Numbered from the stretch's first letter, positions 24,465-33,844 are shown. The stretch: 37,621 bases of DNA from Anaerolineaceae bacterium (GCA_016124855.1 WGMX01000015.1:1-37621); one strand, 5' to 3'. The notes: generated from the letters alone by a model not told the origin. Numbers and translations are program-made.

Positions 24465-26297
24465 ATGAAAAATATTGGTCAAAAGACTAATCCATTAAAA
24501 CAGTCCACTACTTGGGTCATGATTAGCAGTACAGTTCTTGACCTACCTATTCATAGGGCAATGGTAGGGAATGCGGTAATAGGTTGCAGAATGCTTCCAA
24601 GAATGATGGAGACCCTTGGTGCTTCACCTGATGATGCTATTGATGCATCTCTAAAATTGGTCAATGAAGCTAATATTTACATCGGCATCTTTGGTAACCG
24701 ATACGGTTACATACCAGATAGTCCCAAAAATCCTTCAAAGCTATCAGTAACTGAATTGGAGTATCGTAGGGCATTTGCTCGTAAGATACCAATCTTGATT
24801 TATTTAATGAGTGACTCTCATGCGGCATCAAACACTTCTGATGAAACACTTCGTTCCATTAGTTTGAGTCTAGATGATGATAAAAAGCTGCGATCACTCA
24901 AAGAAGAATTGAAAACAAAACATGTTGTGGCCTTCTTTAATTCGCCTGAAGAGTTAGCTAAGCAGGTTACGCAATCGCTCTTGACTCCAGTATCTACTGC
25001 ACAGTCACAAAAATATACTAATCTGCAATTGTTCGCTATTCTGAGCGGATTAGGATTACTTGTTTTAGCTATATTATTTTTAAGTTTGCTGGGGATTAGT
25101 TCGCGTCTTGAGGAAGACCAACACGCACAAACAGCAACTTCGGCAATACTAACATCATCCCAGAATACACAAATTGCTCAAATACAGATACAACAAACGG
25201 AGCAAACTGCTACCGCTTGGGTCAAAGAAGAAACTGCAACAGCACAAATGGTCGGAACACAAACAGCAAATGCGATAGGTACTGCTAATATGGGCTTCTT
25301 TGTAGAAACCTCTACCGCTCAAGCTGCCACCGATTTGGCAAACCAAAAAGCAGCAACTGCTACATTTAATATCAATGCTTCATCTACCGCATTTATCATG
25401 ACAGTTACTCAAGACGCAAAGGCAGGATTCGAAGTGGTTACACAGAGCCTAAACGTAAGAGAAGGCCCCGGAACAGACTATCCTATTTATTCAACTTTAC
25501 CTCAGGGATTTATCGCAAACGACATTATTACAGGCAGAAACTCAGATTGCTCATGGCTTCAAATTAAATTATCTGAGGATTATGTATGGGTTCGCAACGA
25601 TCCACTTTTAGTAAAATGGCAAGGCAATTGTAATTTACTTGACATCAAGTCTGTCCCCACATTGGCTCCGGTTCCTACTGCTACACCTGATGTAGGTTCA
25701 GGCACAACAAACATAGATGCCCAAGATGCCTACGACTTAGGGCAGCGGGCATATAATGATAAGCAATATCAAACAGCGCTTAAATACCTTGACAACAGCA
25801 TAAGTCTAGATCGCAATTACTATGATGCCTATATTTTACGGGGTGAAACTTTTGTAGCATTAAAGAGTGACGAAAATGCAATCGTTGATTTCACTAAAGC
25901 AATAAGTCTCCAACCCAACAACCCTATAGCTTATATCCATCGTGCAGAAGTCTATAGGAAACGCGCCCAGTATCAAAATGCGATAGCTGATATTTCGTTG
26001 GCAATTCAATATGATCCTACCAACAAAAACTATTACAGTAGGCGTGCACAATATTACCAGTATGATTTAGGTGATTTGGATAAAGCGCTTGCAGATTATA
26101 AAACAATCTACAATTTAGATCCTAGTCAATCAGGCGTAGCGGGTAGCATAGGGCAATTATCAGATGACAGAGGTTATTATTGCGATGCAATAAAATATAG
26201 AACAATCTATTTGCAAGGTGGCGGAAGGGATGGAGACGGCACCATTCAAAAGCGACTCGATTTGTTAAAGGAGCAAAATCCAAATTGTCCTGCATAA
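24465..26297 (+). CDS. DUF4062-TM-SH3b-TPR fusion protein
   Basis: This 610-aa protein has an unusual order of parts. Residues 1-175 form a DUF4062 domain (MISSTVLDLPIHRAMV and IYIGIFGNRYGYIP, then TELEYRRA), a cytoplasmic module usually found at the N-terminus of STAND-type NTPases and other signalling proteins. One TM helix follows (about 188-211). A Thr/Ala/Gln-rich, likely helical linker (218-320) leads to an SH3b domain (322-392, SLNVREGPGTDYPIY) and a Thr/Pro linker. The end is a set of TPR repeats (418-560, YNDKQYQTALKYLDNSISL). So the signalling module is inside and wall-binding parts are outside. No NTPase or nuclease is present. There is no clear ribosome site before ATG 24465. It lies downstream of the small-membrane-gene cluster. 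Confidence 0.88.
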   Translation: MKNIGQKTNPLKQSTTWVMISSTVLDLPIHRAMVGNAVIGCRMLPRMMETLGASPDDAIDASLKLVNEANIYIGIFGNRYGYIPDSPKNPSKLSVTELEYRRAFARKIPILIYLMSDSHAASNTSDETLRSISLSLDDDKKLRSLKEELKTKHVVAFFNSPEELAKQVTQSLLTPVSTAQSQKYTNLQLFAILSGLGLLVLAILFLSLLGISSRLEEDQHAQTATSAILTSSQNTQIAQIQIQQTEQTATAWVKEETATAQMVGTQTANAIGTANMGFFVETSTAQAATDLANQKAATATFNINASSTAFIMTVTQDAKAGFEVVTQSLNVREGPGTDYPIYSTLPQGFIANDIITGRNSDCSWLQIKLSEDYVWVRNDPLLVKWQGNCNLLDIKSVPTLAPVPTATPDVGSGTTNIDAQDAYDLGQRAYNDKQYQTALKYLDNSISLDRNYYDAYILRGETFVALKSDENAIVDFTKAISLQPNNPIAYIHRAEVYRKRAQYQNAIADISLAIQYDPTNKNYYSRRAQYYQYDLGDLDKALADYKTIYNLDPSQSGVAGSIGQLSDDRGYYCDAIKYRTIYLQGGGRDGDGTIQKRLDLLKEQNPNCPA

Positions 26298-26620
26298 GCT
26301 GCCAATATTTAACTATCATAAAACTGCAATAACATTTTTGTTTTATATATAGGCTTCGAAAAATGCCGGTTTATCAGACTACTTCATCGGCCTAATATTC
26401 AATTTTGAAAGTTTGAAATCAGCTTTAACTTACAAACTGTAGTTTCATAAATCGGGGTCAAGACGGATCAATTTACCTGCTGTCACCAGCATTGCAGGTC
26501 AAAAATCGTCATGTTTCTACGTAATGTTACCTGTTATCGCCTGTTTATCAGGTCCATCTTGTATTTTATCTCTTCTCCCTCTGTGTCTCTGTGGTTCAAT
26601 GGCATTTGCTTTGCATTGAT
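26298..26620. other. intergenic gap with two small hairpins and a simple-sequence motif
   Basis: No gene is seen. ACCTGC/GCAGGT (26475-26480 and 26494-26499) and ACCTG/CAGGT (26529-26533 and 26549-26553) form two small hairpins with related arms. CTCTGTGTCTCTGTGG (about 26580-26595) resembles a short dispersed motif found in gaps of many genomes. Neither hairpin has a T run, so no terminator is assigned. Confidence 0.35.
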
Positions 26621-27583
26621 CTATCGACTAAGCACTTCAGGATTAGCCACATCCTCCGGATGACCATCAATGTAGGCCAACAAATGGTCAAAGGCCGTAC
26701 CGAAATACAACTCGTAGCTGTCCTTCTCCACATAGCCGATATGCGGCGTACAAATCACGTTATCCAGATGCAGCAAAGGATGGTCAACCACCGGTTCACT
26801 CTCGTACACATCAACCGCCGCCCAACCCGGCCTACCTGCCTTTAACGCCGCCACCAACGCTCCCGATTCAATCAAATCCGCACGGCTGGTATTGACCAAC
26901 AAGGCTGTCGGTTTCATCCTCGCCAGATCAGCCGCCGTCACAATCCCACGAGTCTCTTTAATCATTTTGATGTGCAGACTGATGATGTCGCACTGCTCGA
27001 AAAACGCCGCTTCGTTACCGGCTGTTTCGTAGCCATCAGCCTTCGCCCGTGTCAACGAGCCTTCACGTCCCCAGATGACCACTTTCATGCCAAAAGCCCG
27101 TCCGTATCCGGCTACGACTGACCCAATCCGTCCATAACCGAAAATGCCCAACGTCCGTCCATACAAACCGAATCCCAGCCTGCTCTGCCATTGTCCAGCT
27201 TTCATGCTGGCAACTTCTTGTGGAATGTGACGTGTTGCCGCTAAGACCAATGCCCATGTCAACTCGGCTGTGGCAGTTGATGACCCACCGCCGCTGGTCA
27301 CCAATACACCATGCCGTGTACAGGCCGCCAGATCAATATGCGGCATTCCACGTCCCGTTTGGGCAATCACTTTCAGCTTCGGCAGTTTGGCTAATAACGC
27401 CTCACCAATCGCCGTTCGCTCACGGATGAGCACCAACGCTTCGGCATCCTGAAAACGTTGCGCCAACACATCAACATCCGTCACCGTGTCGTGGTAAACC
27501 GTCACGTTGTGACCATCCAATTTACGAAAACAGTCTAGGCCGCTGACTGCGTCTTGGTAATCATCAGGAATAACAATTTTCAT
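26621..27583 (-). CDS. D-2-hydroxyacid dehydrogenase family protein
   Basis: This 320-aa NAD(P)-dependent dehydrogenase has the Rossmann motif GYGRIG (149-154) in the middle. The catalytic Arg is Arg234 (NTSRADL), Glu263 (YESEP), and His281 (TPHIGYV). These match the D-isomer-specific 2-hydroxyacid dehydrogenase family, which interconverts 2-oxo acids and D-2-hydroxy acids such as glycerate, lactate or phosphoglycerate. AAGG lies 6 nt before ATG 27583. It is 13 nt downstream of the antiporter gene on the same strand, so cotranscription is likely, although the roles seem unrelated. The substrate is not assigned. Confidence 0.92.
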   Translation of the reverse strand: MKIVIPDDYQDAVSGLDCFRKLDGHNVTVYHDTVTDVDVLAQRFQDAEALVLIRERTAIGEALLAKLPKLKVIAQTGRGMPHIDLAACTRHGVLVTSGGGSSTATAELTWALVLAATRHIPQEVASMKAGQWQSRLGFGLYGRTLGIFGYGRIGSVVAGYGRAFGMKVVIWGREGSLTRAKADGYETAGNEAAFFEQCDIISLHIKMIKETRGIVTAADLARMKPTALLVNTSRADLIESGALVAALKAGRPGWAAVDVYESEPVVDHPLLHLDNVICTPHIGYVEKDSYELYFGTAFDHLLAYIDGHPEDVANPEVLSR

Positions 27584-27596
27584 AAGTCACCTTGTT

Positions 27597-28691
27597 TCAA
27601 GGATGTGGCACTGTGCCACCCACCGATGGCAGATAGAAGAAGGCAATCGCCACAATGACATAAACCGCCAGCAGCATCGCCCCTTCCAGCCAATTCGACT
27701 CGCCATCCAGCGCAATAAATGCAGCGACGATGACCGTGGCAATAATCGCGATCAATTCAAAGCTGCTAAAGACCAGCAGCAAAGGCTGTCCCGTAATAAC
27801 CAGCGTGATGAATACCAGCACCGGCGCAACAAACAAGGCCACCTGCAAGCTCGACCCGACTGATACCGCCAAGCTCAGTTCCATCTTATTTTTCAGCGCC
27901 ACCTGCACCGCCACCAGATGCTCGGCAATGTTGCCCACCAGCGGAATGACGATGATACCGATGAAAAATTCACTGAGGCCCAAAGCCGCCGTCACATGTT
28001 CGACTGCTCCCACTAAGGCTTCGCTCAAAAACACGATGCCGATGGTGGTCACCACCAGAATAATCGCGGATGTACGAACACTCCATTTGGCATCATGCGG
28101 CACAGCTTCCCGACTCACGGCATCCGATGAATTGCTGCTCCCTTGATTTCTGAAAGAGTAGACGATGCTCAGCGCATACAAAATAATCATGACCAAGGCG
28201 ACACCTTCACTCATGCCAAATTCAGCCGCCTTGTTGGTACGGATTGTCGCGTCAAATAATGAAGGCACAACCAGCGCCACCACCGCCAAGATCAACAAGG
28301 TAGCATTCAGTCCGGCCTGCCGCGCATCAAACTTCTGGATGCCGTGCTTCAAGCCCCCTAACAGCAAACTAAAGCCCATCACCAGCAGCATATTGCCGAT
28401 AATCGAACCGACAATCGAGGCTTTCACCAGATCAAGCAAACCGGCTTGAATCGCCAAAATGGTGATAATCAGTTCGGCGGCGTTGCCCAATGTCGCATTC
28501 AACAGCCCACCGATTTTCGGGCCGGTATGATGGGCGATTTCTTCGGTCGCCTCACCGATCAAATCCGCCAGCGGAATAATGCCCAACGCCGCCAAAATAA
28601 AAATCAAAATTGGATCCGCGTTTAGCACTTTGGCAATCAGTGCAATCGGAACAAATATCAACATGCCTTTAAGGATGCGATCTACAGACAC
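27597..28691 (-). CDS. cax: Ca2+/H+ antiporter (CAX family)
   Basis: This 364-aa inner-membrane protein has 11 or so TM segments. The two CaCA repeats are visible: GNAAELIITI (G69-N70-AAE73) in the first half and GNIAEHLVAV in the second, each supplying the acidic ion-binding Glu. A hydrophilic loop (about residues 185-205) divides them. It should expel calcium in exchange for protons. GTG 28691 is the chosen start, because AAGGAAGG lies 6 nt upstream. An ATG at 28712 and a longer frame to 28799 have no site and would add a non-conserved basic leader. Confidence 0.93.
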   Translation of the reverse strand: MSVDRILKGMLIFVPIALIAKVLNADPILIFILAALGIIPLADLIGEATEEIAHHTGPKIGGLLNATLGNAAELIITILAIQAGLLDLVKASIVGSIIGNMLLVMGFSLLLGGLKHGIQKFDARQAGLNATLLILAVVALVVPSLFDATIRTNKAAEFGMSEGVALVMIILYALSIVYSFRNQGSSNSSDAVSREAVPHDAKWSVRTSAIILVVTTIGIVFLSEALVGAVEHVTAALGLSEFFIGIIVIPLVGNIAEHLVAVQVALKNKMELSLAVSVGSSLQVALFVAPVLVFITLVITGQPLLLVFSSFELIAIIATVIVAAFIALDGESNWLEGAMLLAVYVIVAIAFFYLPSVGGTVPHP

Positions 28692-29048
28692 TCTGTGCCT
28701 TCCTTCTCTCATGCGCAGCGCAAAACGAATTAGCGCAAGTATGAACGGATTAGCACATTGCTGCAAGTGCTGCGGGAAGCTGAATTGACCAAAGCACATC
28801 GCACAGATGAATCTTGTTACACGTAACCGCCTAACCGAATCGGAATGATTATTGAATTACTTGGAAGTGATGTCTGGCACTGCTGGACTACTACATGAGA
28901 TAGTAAATTGGAACTGAATTTAGCGTTCATCGTTGCAACTCCCTCCTCACTCATCAAAACGCGCTGGCAAGTAAATACTATTCTGAGGAATTTATTGCTT
29001 TTTGGGCATTGGCCTGTCGGCCTATTGCCTCTTCAAAGGAGATAAATC
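28692..29048. other. divergent intergenic region with a hairpin before the DUF4386 start
   Basis: No gene was seen between the antiporter and DUF4386 genes. A stem GGCA-GGCC/GGCC-TGCC (29005-29029) lies 8 nt before the ribosome site (GGAG at 29038-29041) of the DUF4386 gene. It could influence translation, but is short. Confidence 0.4.
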
Positions 29049-29747
29049 ATGATGACAAACAAAAAGACTGCAAGAATGGCCGGATTCCTATACCTCACAT
29101 ACATAGTAACGACGATTTTTGCCGATGCGTCTCGTACTAAACTTATCGTATTCGGAGATGCCATCGCAACGACCAACAATATTCGGGCTTCCGAGTGGTT
29201 ATTCCGTATCGGTTTTATAAGTGATGTCCTCGCCGGAATTCTTTTCCTATTGGCGGCTTGGGCTTTGTACGTTTTATTAAAACCGGTCCATAAAAGCATC
29301 GCTTTACTGTTCTTGTTATTGAATTTGGGCGGTGTTGCTGTCCAGTGTATCAATATGCTGAATTTATTTTCTGCTGTGCTGCTTTTAAGCGGGGCTGATT
29401 ACTTGAAAGTATTCCAAACAGAGCAACTACAAGCTCTGGCAATGTTATTTTTGAACTTACACAAAAACGGATTTATGATCTCCCAGCTATTCTATGCCGT
29501 CTGGCTCTTTCCTCTTGGTTATTTAGTTTTCAAGTCCGGCTATCTTCCCAGAATTTTGGGCATCGTGTTAATGGTTGAATGCTTTGGCTGGCTTATCCAT
29601 CCCTTGCAGTTTTTCCTTTTCCCGGGCTACGAAGCCATATCTTACCTGAGTTTCGCGCTTGGTTTTATCGGGGAATTTTCGCTTACGTTATGGCTCTTGA
29701 TTATGGGCGCTAAAGATCAGAAACCGGCCTTGGCTGAGGTTGGCTGA
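29049..29747 (+). CDS. DUF4386 family membrane protein
   Basis: This 232-aa protein has about six hydrophobic helices. ARMAGFLYLTYIVTTIFADA near the start and the later LFYAVWLFPLGYLVFKSGYLPRILG and CFGWLIHPLQFFLFPGY are typical of DUF4386 proteins. The function of the family is unknown. GGAG lies 7 nt before ATG 29049. The gene stands alone. The segment between it and the convergent permease is only 63 nt. Confidence 0.87.
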   Translation: MMTNKKTARMAGFLYLTYIVTTIFADASRTKLIVFGDAIATTNNIRASEWLFRIGFISDVLAGILFLLAAWALYVLLKPVHKSIALLFLLLNLGGVAVQCINMLNLFSAVLLLSGADYLKVFQTEQLQALAMLFLNLHKNGFMISQLFYAVWLFPLGYLVFKSGYLPRILGIVLMVECFGWLIHPLQFFLFPGYEAISYLSFALGFIGEFSLTLWLLIMGAKDQKPALAEVG

Positions 29748-29810
29748 GAAACTTCTCGACCACTCTGAAATAGGATTATGCGTCGCGTCCTGACAAACGC
29801 TCGGCCTGGC

Positions 29811-30689
29811 TCAGCGTGTCCCGCGCATACGGGGATCAAGCACGTCACGCAGACCATCGCCCAACAGATTAAACCCGAGGACACCCAACATAATCGCCAA
29901 GCCGGGGAAGATAATCAACCAAGGGGATTTTTCGGCAAGGCTGCGGCCTTCGCTCAACATCACACCCCATGAGGCGGCTGGCGGCTGCGTGCCTAATCCG
30001 AGGAAGCTCAAACCGGCTTCAGTCAGCAGTGACCACGACAGCGCAAGACTGATTTGGACAATCAGCGGCGCTAAGGTATTCGGGAATATATGACGCAGCA
30101 GGATTCGTGCCGGTCGCATTCCGAGGCAGCGTGCCGCCAAGACGAACTCGCGCTCTTTGGCTGCTAGAACCGGCGCACGGGCTACACGCGCAAAAATCGG
30201 CGTATAGACCACTGCAATCGCCAGTGCCGTTTGGATCAACCCCGGCCCCATGACGGTGACAACCACTAAGGCCAGCAGCAGCGACGGAAAAGCGAAGAAA
30301 ATATCCATGAAGCGCATAATCAGATTATCGACTCGTCCGCCCGCAAATCCCGAAATCATACCCAGCGTAATGCCCACCACACTCGCTAAGAAAACCGATA
30401 TAAAGGCTACCTTGAATGAATTTCCCGCCCCTTCCATGACACGGCTGGTAATATCGCGCCCGAACAAATCCGTGCCCATGATGTAAGCGGCGTTCGGCGG
30501 TTTAAGCCGGTCACGAACATGCTGTTCAACCGACGGATAAGGTGTAATGCCTAGCGCGCCTAAGATGGCGATGATCACGAAGGTCGTCACAATCACCAAG
30601 CCTACCATGCCGCTGAGATTACGCGACAACCGGCGCATGATTCCCGGCGAAGGGGTGAGTGTTTCGGTCGGGCTAGTTACGGCTGCCAT
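29811..30689 (-). CDS. peptide/nickel-type ABC transporter permease (DppC-like)
   Basis: This 292-aa inner-membrane permease has an N-terminal OppC-type segment and six TM helices. GTDLFGRDITSRVMEGAGNSF is the standard DppC entrance motif. The EAA loop, which docks to the ATPase, is visible as EREFVLAARCLGMRPARILLRHIFPN. LSFLGLGTQPPAASWGVML is also diagnostic. ATG 30689 overlaps the end of the DppB-like gene by 17 nt, so they are coupled. A longer frame to 30707 starts with TTG and is rejected. No ATPase gene follows. Confidence 0.93.
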   Translation of the reverse strand: MAAVTSPTETLTPSPGIMRRLSRNLSGMVGLVIVTTFVIIAILGALGITPYPSVEQHVRDRLKPPNAAYIMGTDLFGRDITSRVMEGAGNSFKVAFISVFLASVVGITLGMISGFAGGRVDNLIMRFMDIFFAFPSLLLALVVVTVMGPGLIQTALAIAVVYTPIFARVARAPVLAAKEREFVLAARCLGMRPARILLRHIFPNTLAPLIVQISLALSWSLLTEAGLSFLGLGTQPPAASWGVMLSEGRSLAEKSPWLIIFPGLAIMLGVLGFNLLGDGLRDVLDPRMRGTR

Positions 30690-31638
30690 AAGAAATACGG
30701 GGATCAATAACCGAATAGATTACATCAACCACCAAGTTGATGATGACAAAGTTCAGCGCGATAAATAAAACCACACCCTGTACCAGCGCATATTCTCGTT
30801 GGGAAATGGCGTTGACCAATAAGCGGCCTAATCCGGGCAGCGCGAATAGCTGCTCGATGATGAACGTTCCCCCTAACAAGTAACCCATCTCGATGCCAAT
30901 GAGCGTCACCACCGGAATCAGCGCGTTCCATAAAGCGTGACGGGTGATGACCCGATTTTCGGGCAGACCTTTGCTGCGCGCTGTGCGAATATAATCCTCG
31001 TTCAACACTTCGAGCATGGATGAACGGGTCATGCGCATCACCGAGGCTGAAAATGCAAATCCCAACGTCACGGCTGGAAAAAATAACTGCTGTAAATTAC
31101 GGGAAGGGTCTTCGGTAAAACTGACATAATTACCCGAATTAGGCAGGGTATGAAACACAACCGACAAGATAAAAATAATCAGTGTGCCGACCAAGAAGCT
31201 GGGCATCGACAAACCGATGAGTGCAAACAATCGGGCGATCAAATCAATGAGGGTGTTGTGTCGAAGCGCCGAAATCAAACCGAGGGGAATACCGACGACC
31301 AGCGCGATAACCACAGCCATCACCGCCAGTTCGAGCGTCAGCGGAAAACGGTCAATAATCAAATCGGTGACGGGCTTGCCCTGACGGATTGACAGTCCTA
31401 AATTGCCATGCAGCGCTTCGCCAATCCAATAGAAATATTGCTCGACAATCGGGCGGTCAAGGCCATAGTAACTGCGAAGTGATGCCCGCTGTTCATCACT
31501 CAACATACCGGCTTCTGTACCCAATGTTGCGGTAATCGCATCACCGGGTACGAGGCGAATAGCCAAAAAGATCAGGATAGAAACCCCGATCAGAATAGGC
31601 ACTGATGCCAGCAAACGGCGCAGCAGATAGCGAAGCAT
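30673..31638 (-). CDS. peptide/nickel-type ABC transporter permease (DppB-like)
   Basis: This 321-aa permease has the N-terminal MLRYLLRRLLASVPILIGV typical of DppB, followed by the periplasmic loop PGDAITATLGTEAGM and YGLDRP. The EAA loop is EDYIRTARSKGLPENRVITRH. It ends in VDVIYSVIDPRISYG as usual. It forms the inner-membrane heterodimer with the DppC-like protein. No strong ribosome site precedes ATG 31638. A hairpin separates it from the binding-protein gene upstream. Confidence 0.94.
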   Translation of the reverse strand: MLRYLLRRLLASVPILIGVSILIFLAIRLVPGDAITATLGTEAGMLSDEQRASLRSYYGLDRPIVEQYFYWIGEALHGNLGLSIRQGKPVTDLIIDRFPLTLELAVMAVVIALVVGIPLGLISALRHNTLIDLIARLFALIGLSMPSFLVGTLIIFILSVVFHTLPNSGNYVSFTEDPSRNLQQLFFPAVTLGFAFSASVMRMTRSSMLEVLNEDYIRTARSKGLPENRVITRHALWNALIPVVTLIGIEMGYLLGGTFIIEQLFALPGLGRLLVNAISQREYALVQGVVLFIALNFVIINLVVDVIYSVIDPRISYGSRN

Positions 31639-31650
31639 AATCTAAATAAC

Positions 31651-31672
31651 CTGTGGGGCATTACCCCCACAG
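31651..31672 (-). promoter_or_regulatory. intergenic hairpin between binding protein and permease genes
   Basis: CTGTGGGG (31651-31658) and CCCCACAG (31665-31672) form a perfect 8-bp stem with a 6-nt loop, in the 50-nt gap. No U run follows. Such hairpins in dpp/opp-type operons often stabilise the upstream binding-protein mRNA and lower permease expression. Confidence 0.65.
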
Positions 31673-31688
31673 GCCATAGTTGAGAACA

Positions 31689-33218
31689 TTAACTGCCTTT
31701 GCCTTCCAACGAAACCAGCGCGAACGAATACAGGGAGTCGGTCGGATTCGGCACGAAGCCCTTGACATAGGGTTGTTGGGCGCTGTAATCAAAACCGTTG
31801 TACAGCCAAATCCACGGCGACACTTCAGTGATATGCTTTTGGAACTCCGCGAAAATGTCATAGCGATTCTGCGGGTCGGTCTCGGCACGACCTTTCGCCA
31901 TCAATTCATCCAGCGTATCGTCAATGTAGTTGGCGACTTTTTGCAGATTACCGGCTTTAGTCCAATAACGGGCATACATCGTGTACGGATCAGGACGACC
32001 GCCGTTGAGCGCCACAGCCGCGTCGAAATCACCTGCCAACCAGCGGTCAACATAAGTGTTCAGTTCCAATGATTCGATCTCAACCTTGATGCCGATTTCA
32101 GCCAACTGTGCCTGAATCGTCTGGGCTTCAGAAAGCGCCGTCGGTGGCTCTGAACTGGCGGCGATCACTTTGATGCTGAAACCGTCGGCTAAGCCCGCCT
32201 TTGCCATCAGTTCTTTGGCTTTCGCCACATCTGGTGTGTAGCAAAAAAGTTGGTCGGTCGGCAGCGCAAATGCCGGAATGGTCAGTGGGCCAGTCACGGT
32301 GCCTTCACCTAATGAAGCCGTATCCAACACAGCTTGACGGTCAATAGCGCAAGACATGGCTTGGCGTACTTCCAGCTTATCCATCGGCACACGGCTCGGA
32401 TTCAGTTGGAACACATGGTACGAAATGGACGGAACCTTATTGACGACGAGGCCATCGCTGTCGGAGATGGTGCTGGCGACCAGCGGATCACCGAGTGTGG
32501 CGAAGTCGATTTCTTTGGCACGGAGCGCGGCGACAATCGAGGTTTCGTCGGGGATAATGCGGATTTCGATGCCATCAATGGCGATCTTGCCGCCCCACCA
32601 ATCTTTGTTGGCGCTCAGTTCGGTCTTTTCATCAGGAGTCCAACTTTCCAATTTGAAGGGACCGGTTCCGATGGCAGTCGATTTGAAATCGCCACTCTTG
32701 GCCGCATCAGCTTTGACAATGGCCGAGTTCAGGCTTGCCATCGCCGTCAGCAGCGGCACATCAGCCGTCGAGAGATTAAAGACCACCGTGTTTGCATCCG
32801 GCGTATCAATCGAGGTGATGCTGGCGAAGTTCGCCGCAGCAGCAGCTTTGGTGTCTTTGTTCAAAATGCGCTCGAAAGTGGCTTTCACGTCCGCTGAAGT
32901 CAAGTCCGAACCGTCATGGAACTTCACGCCTTTGCGCAGGTTGATGGTCAGGGTCTTGGCATCGTCCGAGAACAGCCAGCTTTCAGCCAGCGCCGGAACC
33001 AGATTTAAATCCTTATCCACAGTGACCAGCGGTTCGTAGATCAATTCCAGCAAACGGAACGACGCGAACGCGGTTTGGGTGTGCGGGTCAAGACCAGTGG
33101 CATCAGCCGCCCGCGCCATCACCAGTGTATTATTCATGTTGGCTTGGGCCAGTGCCGGAACAACCGAAACCAGTGCCAGCAGCATGACCAATAAAACGAA
33201 ACGGATGGATTTTTTCAT
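31689..33218 (-). CDS. peptide/nickel ABC transporter substrate-binding protein (SBP family 5)
   Basis: This 509-aa exported binding protein begins MKKSIRFVLLVMLLALV with a Sec signal ending ALAQA. There is no lipobox Cys, so how it stays near the membrane is unclear. Family 5 hallmarks are LDPHTQTAFASFRLLELIYE near the start, AESWLFSDDAKTLTINLRKG, VKFHDGSDLTSADVKATFER, and a C-terminal domain with YDIFAEFQKHITEVSPWIW. It delivers oligopeptides or similar solutes to the DppBC-type permease encoded downstream. ATG 33218 is used (AAGGGA about 9 nt upstream); the longer frame to 33257 has no site. GNAT gene lies about 70 nt upstream. Confidence 0.94.
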   Translation of the reverse strand: MKKSIRFVLLVMLLALVSVVPALAQANMNNTLVMARAADATGLDPHTQTAFASFRLLELIYEPLVTVDKDLNLVPALAESWLFSDDAKTLTINLRKGVKFHDGSDLTSADVKATFERILNKDTKAAAAANFASITSIDTPDANTVVFNLSTADVPLLTAMASLNSAIVKADAAKSGDFKSTAIGTGPFKLESWTPDEKTELSANKDWWGGKIAIDGIEIRIIPDETSIVAALRAKEIDFATLGDPLVASTISDSDGLVVNKVPSISYHVFQLNPSRVPMDKLEVRQAMSCAIDRQAVLDTASLGEGTVTGPLTIPAFALPTDQLFCYTPDVAKAKELMAKAGLADGFSIKVIAASSEPPTALSEAQTIQAQLAEIGIKVEIESLELNTYVDRWLAGDFDAAVALNGGRPDPYTMYARYWTKAGNLQKVANYIDDTLDELMAKGRAETDPQNRYDIFAEFQKHITEVSPWIWLYNGFDYSAQQPYVKGFVPNPTDSLYSFALVSLEGKGS

Positions 33219-33289
33219 ACTAAAACGTCCCTTCGCTAAAAATAACAGTGCAATCACTCAATACGAAAACCCTATCTCATTGCCATCAC

Positions 33290-33763
33290 CTACTGCAACT
33301 GCTTCCAGTATAACAACTCGGTCACATCCGGCAAAACATAACCGGGAATCGCGCCGATTTGACTGTAACCCTGCCGTTGATAAAAGCGCTGAGCATCAAC
33401 GTTGAAATCGGAAACCAGCAGAAAAAGTTCACGACCGACTTTCAACGCTGCGTCTTCCGCGCCTTTGAGCAGCGCCGCGCCGACACCTGCCCGCGCCCGT
33501 TCCTGCCGCACACCGATTAATCGCAAGTACATGCTGCGCCCAAAGCCACCCTGCGGCAAACACCACGCAAAGCCACAAGCGAGATTGTCTGCGCCTGCAT
33601 CCGCCACCAATAAGACTTCACCACGCTCAAAAGCTTTTTCAAAGTTGAGGGTGGCACGTTCCACCGTCAATTGGTAGCGCTGCCACAAGGGTGTTTGTAC
33701 CATCCATGCGGCAACCGTTGGAATGTCATCAGGAGTTATGGGGCGAACACGAATAGGGTTCAT
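33290..33763 (-). CDS. GNAT family N-acetyltransferase
   Basis: This 157-aa enzyme has the GNAT fold. RPITPDDIPTVAAWM is strand 1 and helix 1. The acetyl-CoA pyrophosphate loop is RQERARAGVGAALL. A late ELFLLVSDFNVDAQRFYQRQGYSQIG matches the end of the fold. The substrate is unknown. ATG 33763 has no ribosome site; a 15-nt palindrome (33763-33777, TAGATT/AATCTA) overlaps the start codon and could be an operator. It is divergent from the DinB-family gene. Confidence 0.9.
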   Translation of the reverse strand: MNPIRVRPITPDDIPTVAAWMVQTPLWQRYQLTVERATLNFEKAFERGEVLLVADAGADNLACGFAWCLPQGGFGRSMYLRLIGVRQERARAGVGAALLKGAEDAALKVGRELFLLVSDFNVDAQRFYQRQGYSQIGAIPGYVLPDVTELLYWKQLQ

Positions 33764-33844
33764 AGATTACGAATCTAACGAATTAGGGGTAAATTCCCAC
33801 TTTTTGGATATATCCACTTCCGCTCATTTTTGCAAGACGTTTTC

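Noticed and set aside
28700..28860. Possible metal riboswitch before the Ca2+/H+ antiporter
   Set aside because: I looked for the yybP-ykoY type conserved loops and saw none; only unstructured sequence was apparent.
32334..33039. Two overlapping plus-strand frames of 187 and 227 codons
   Set aside because: Both are antisense to the SBP gene, which has full family motifs and a signal peptide.
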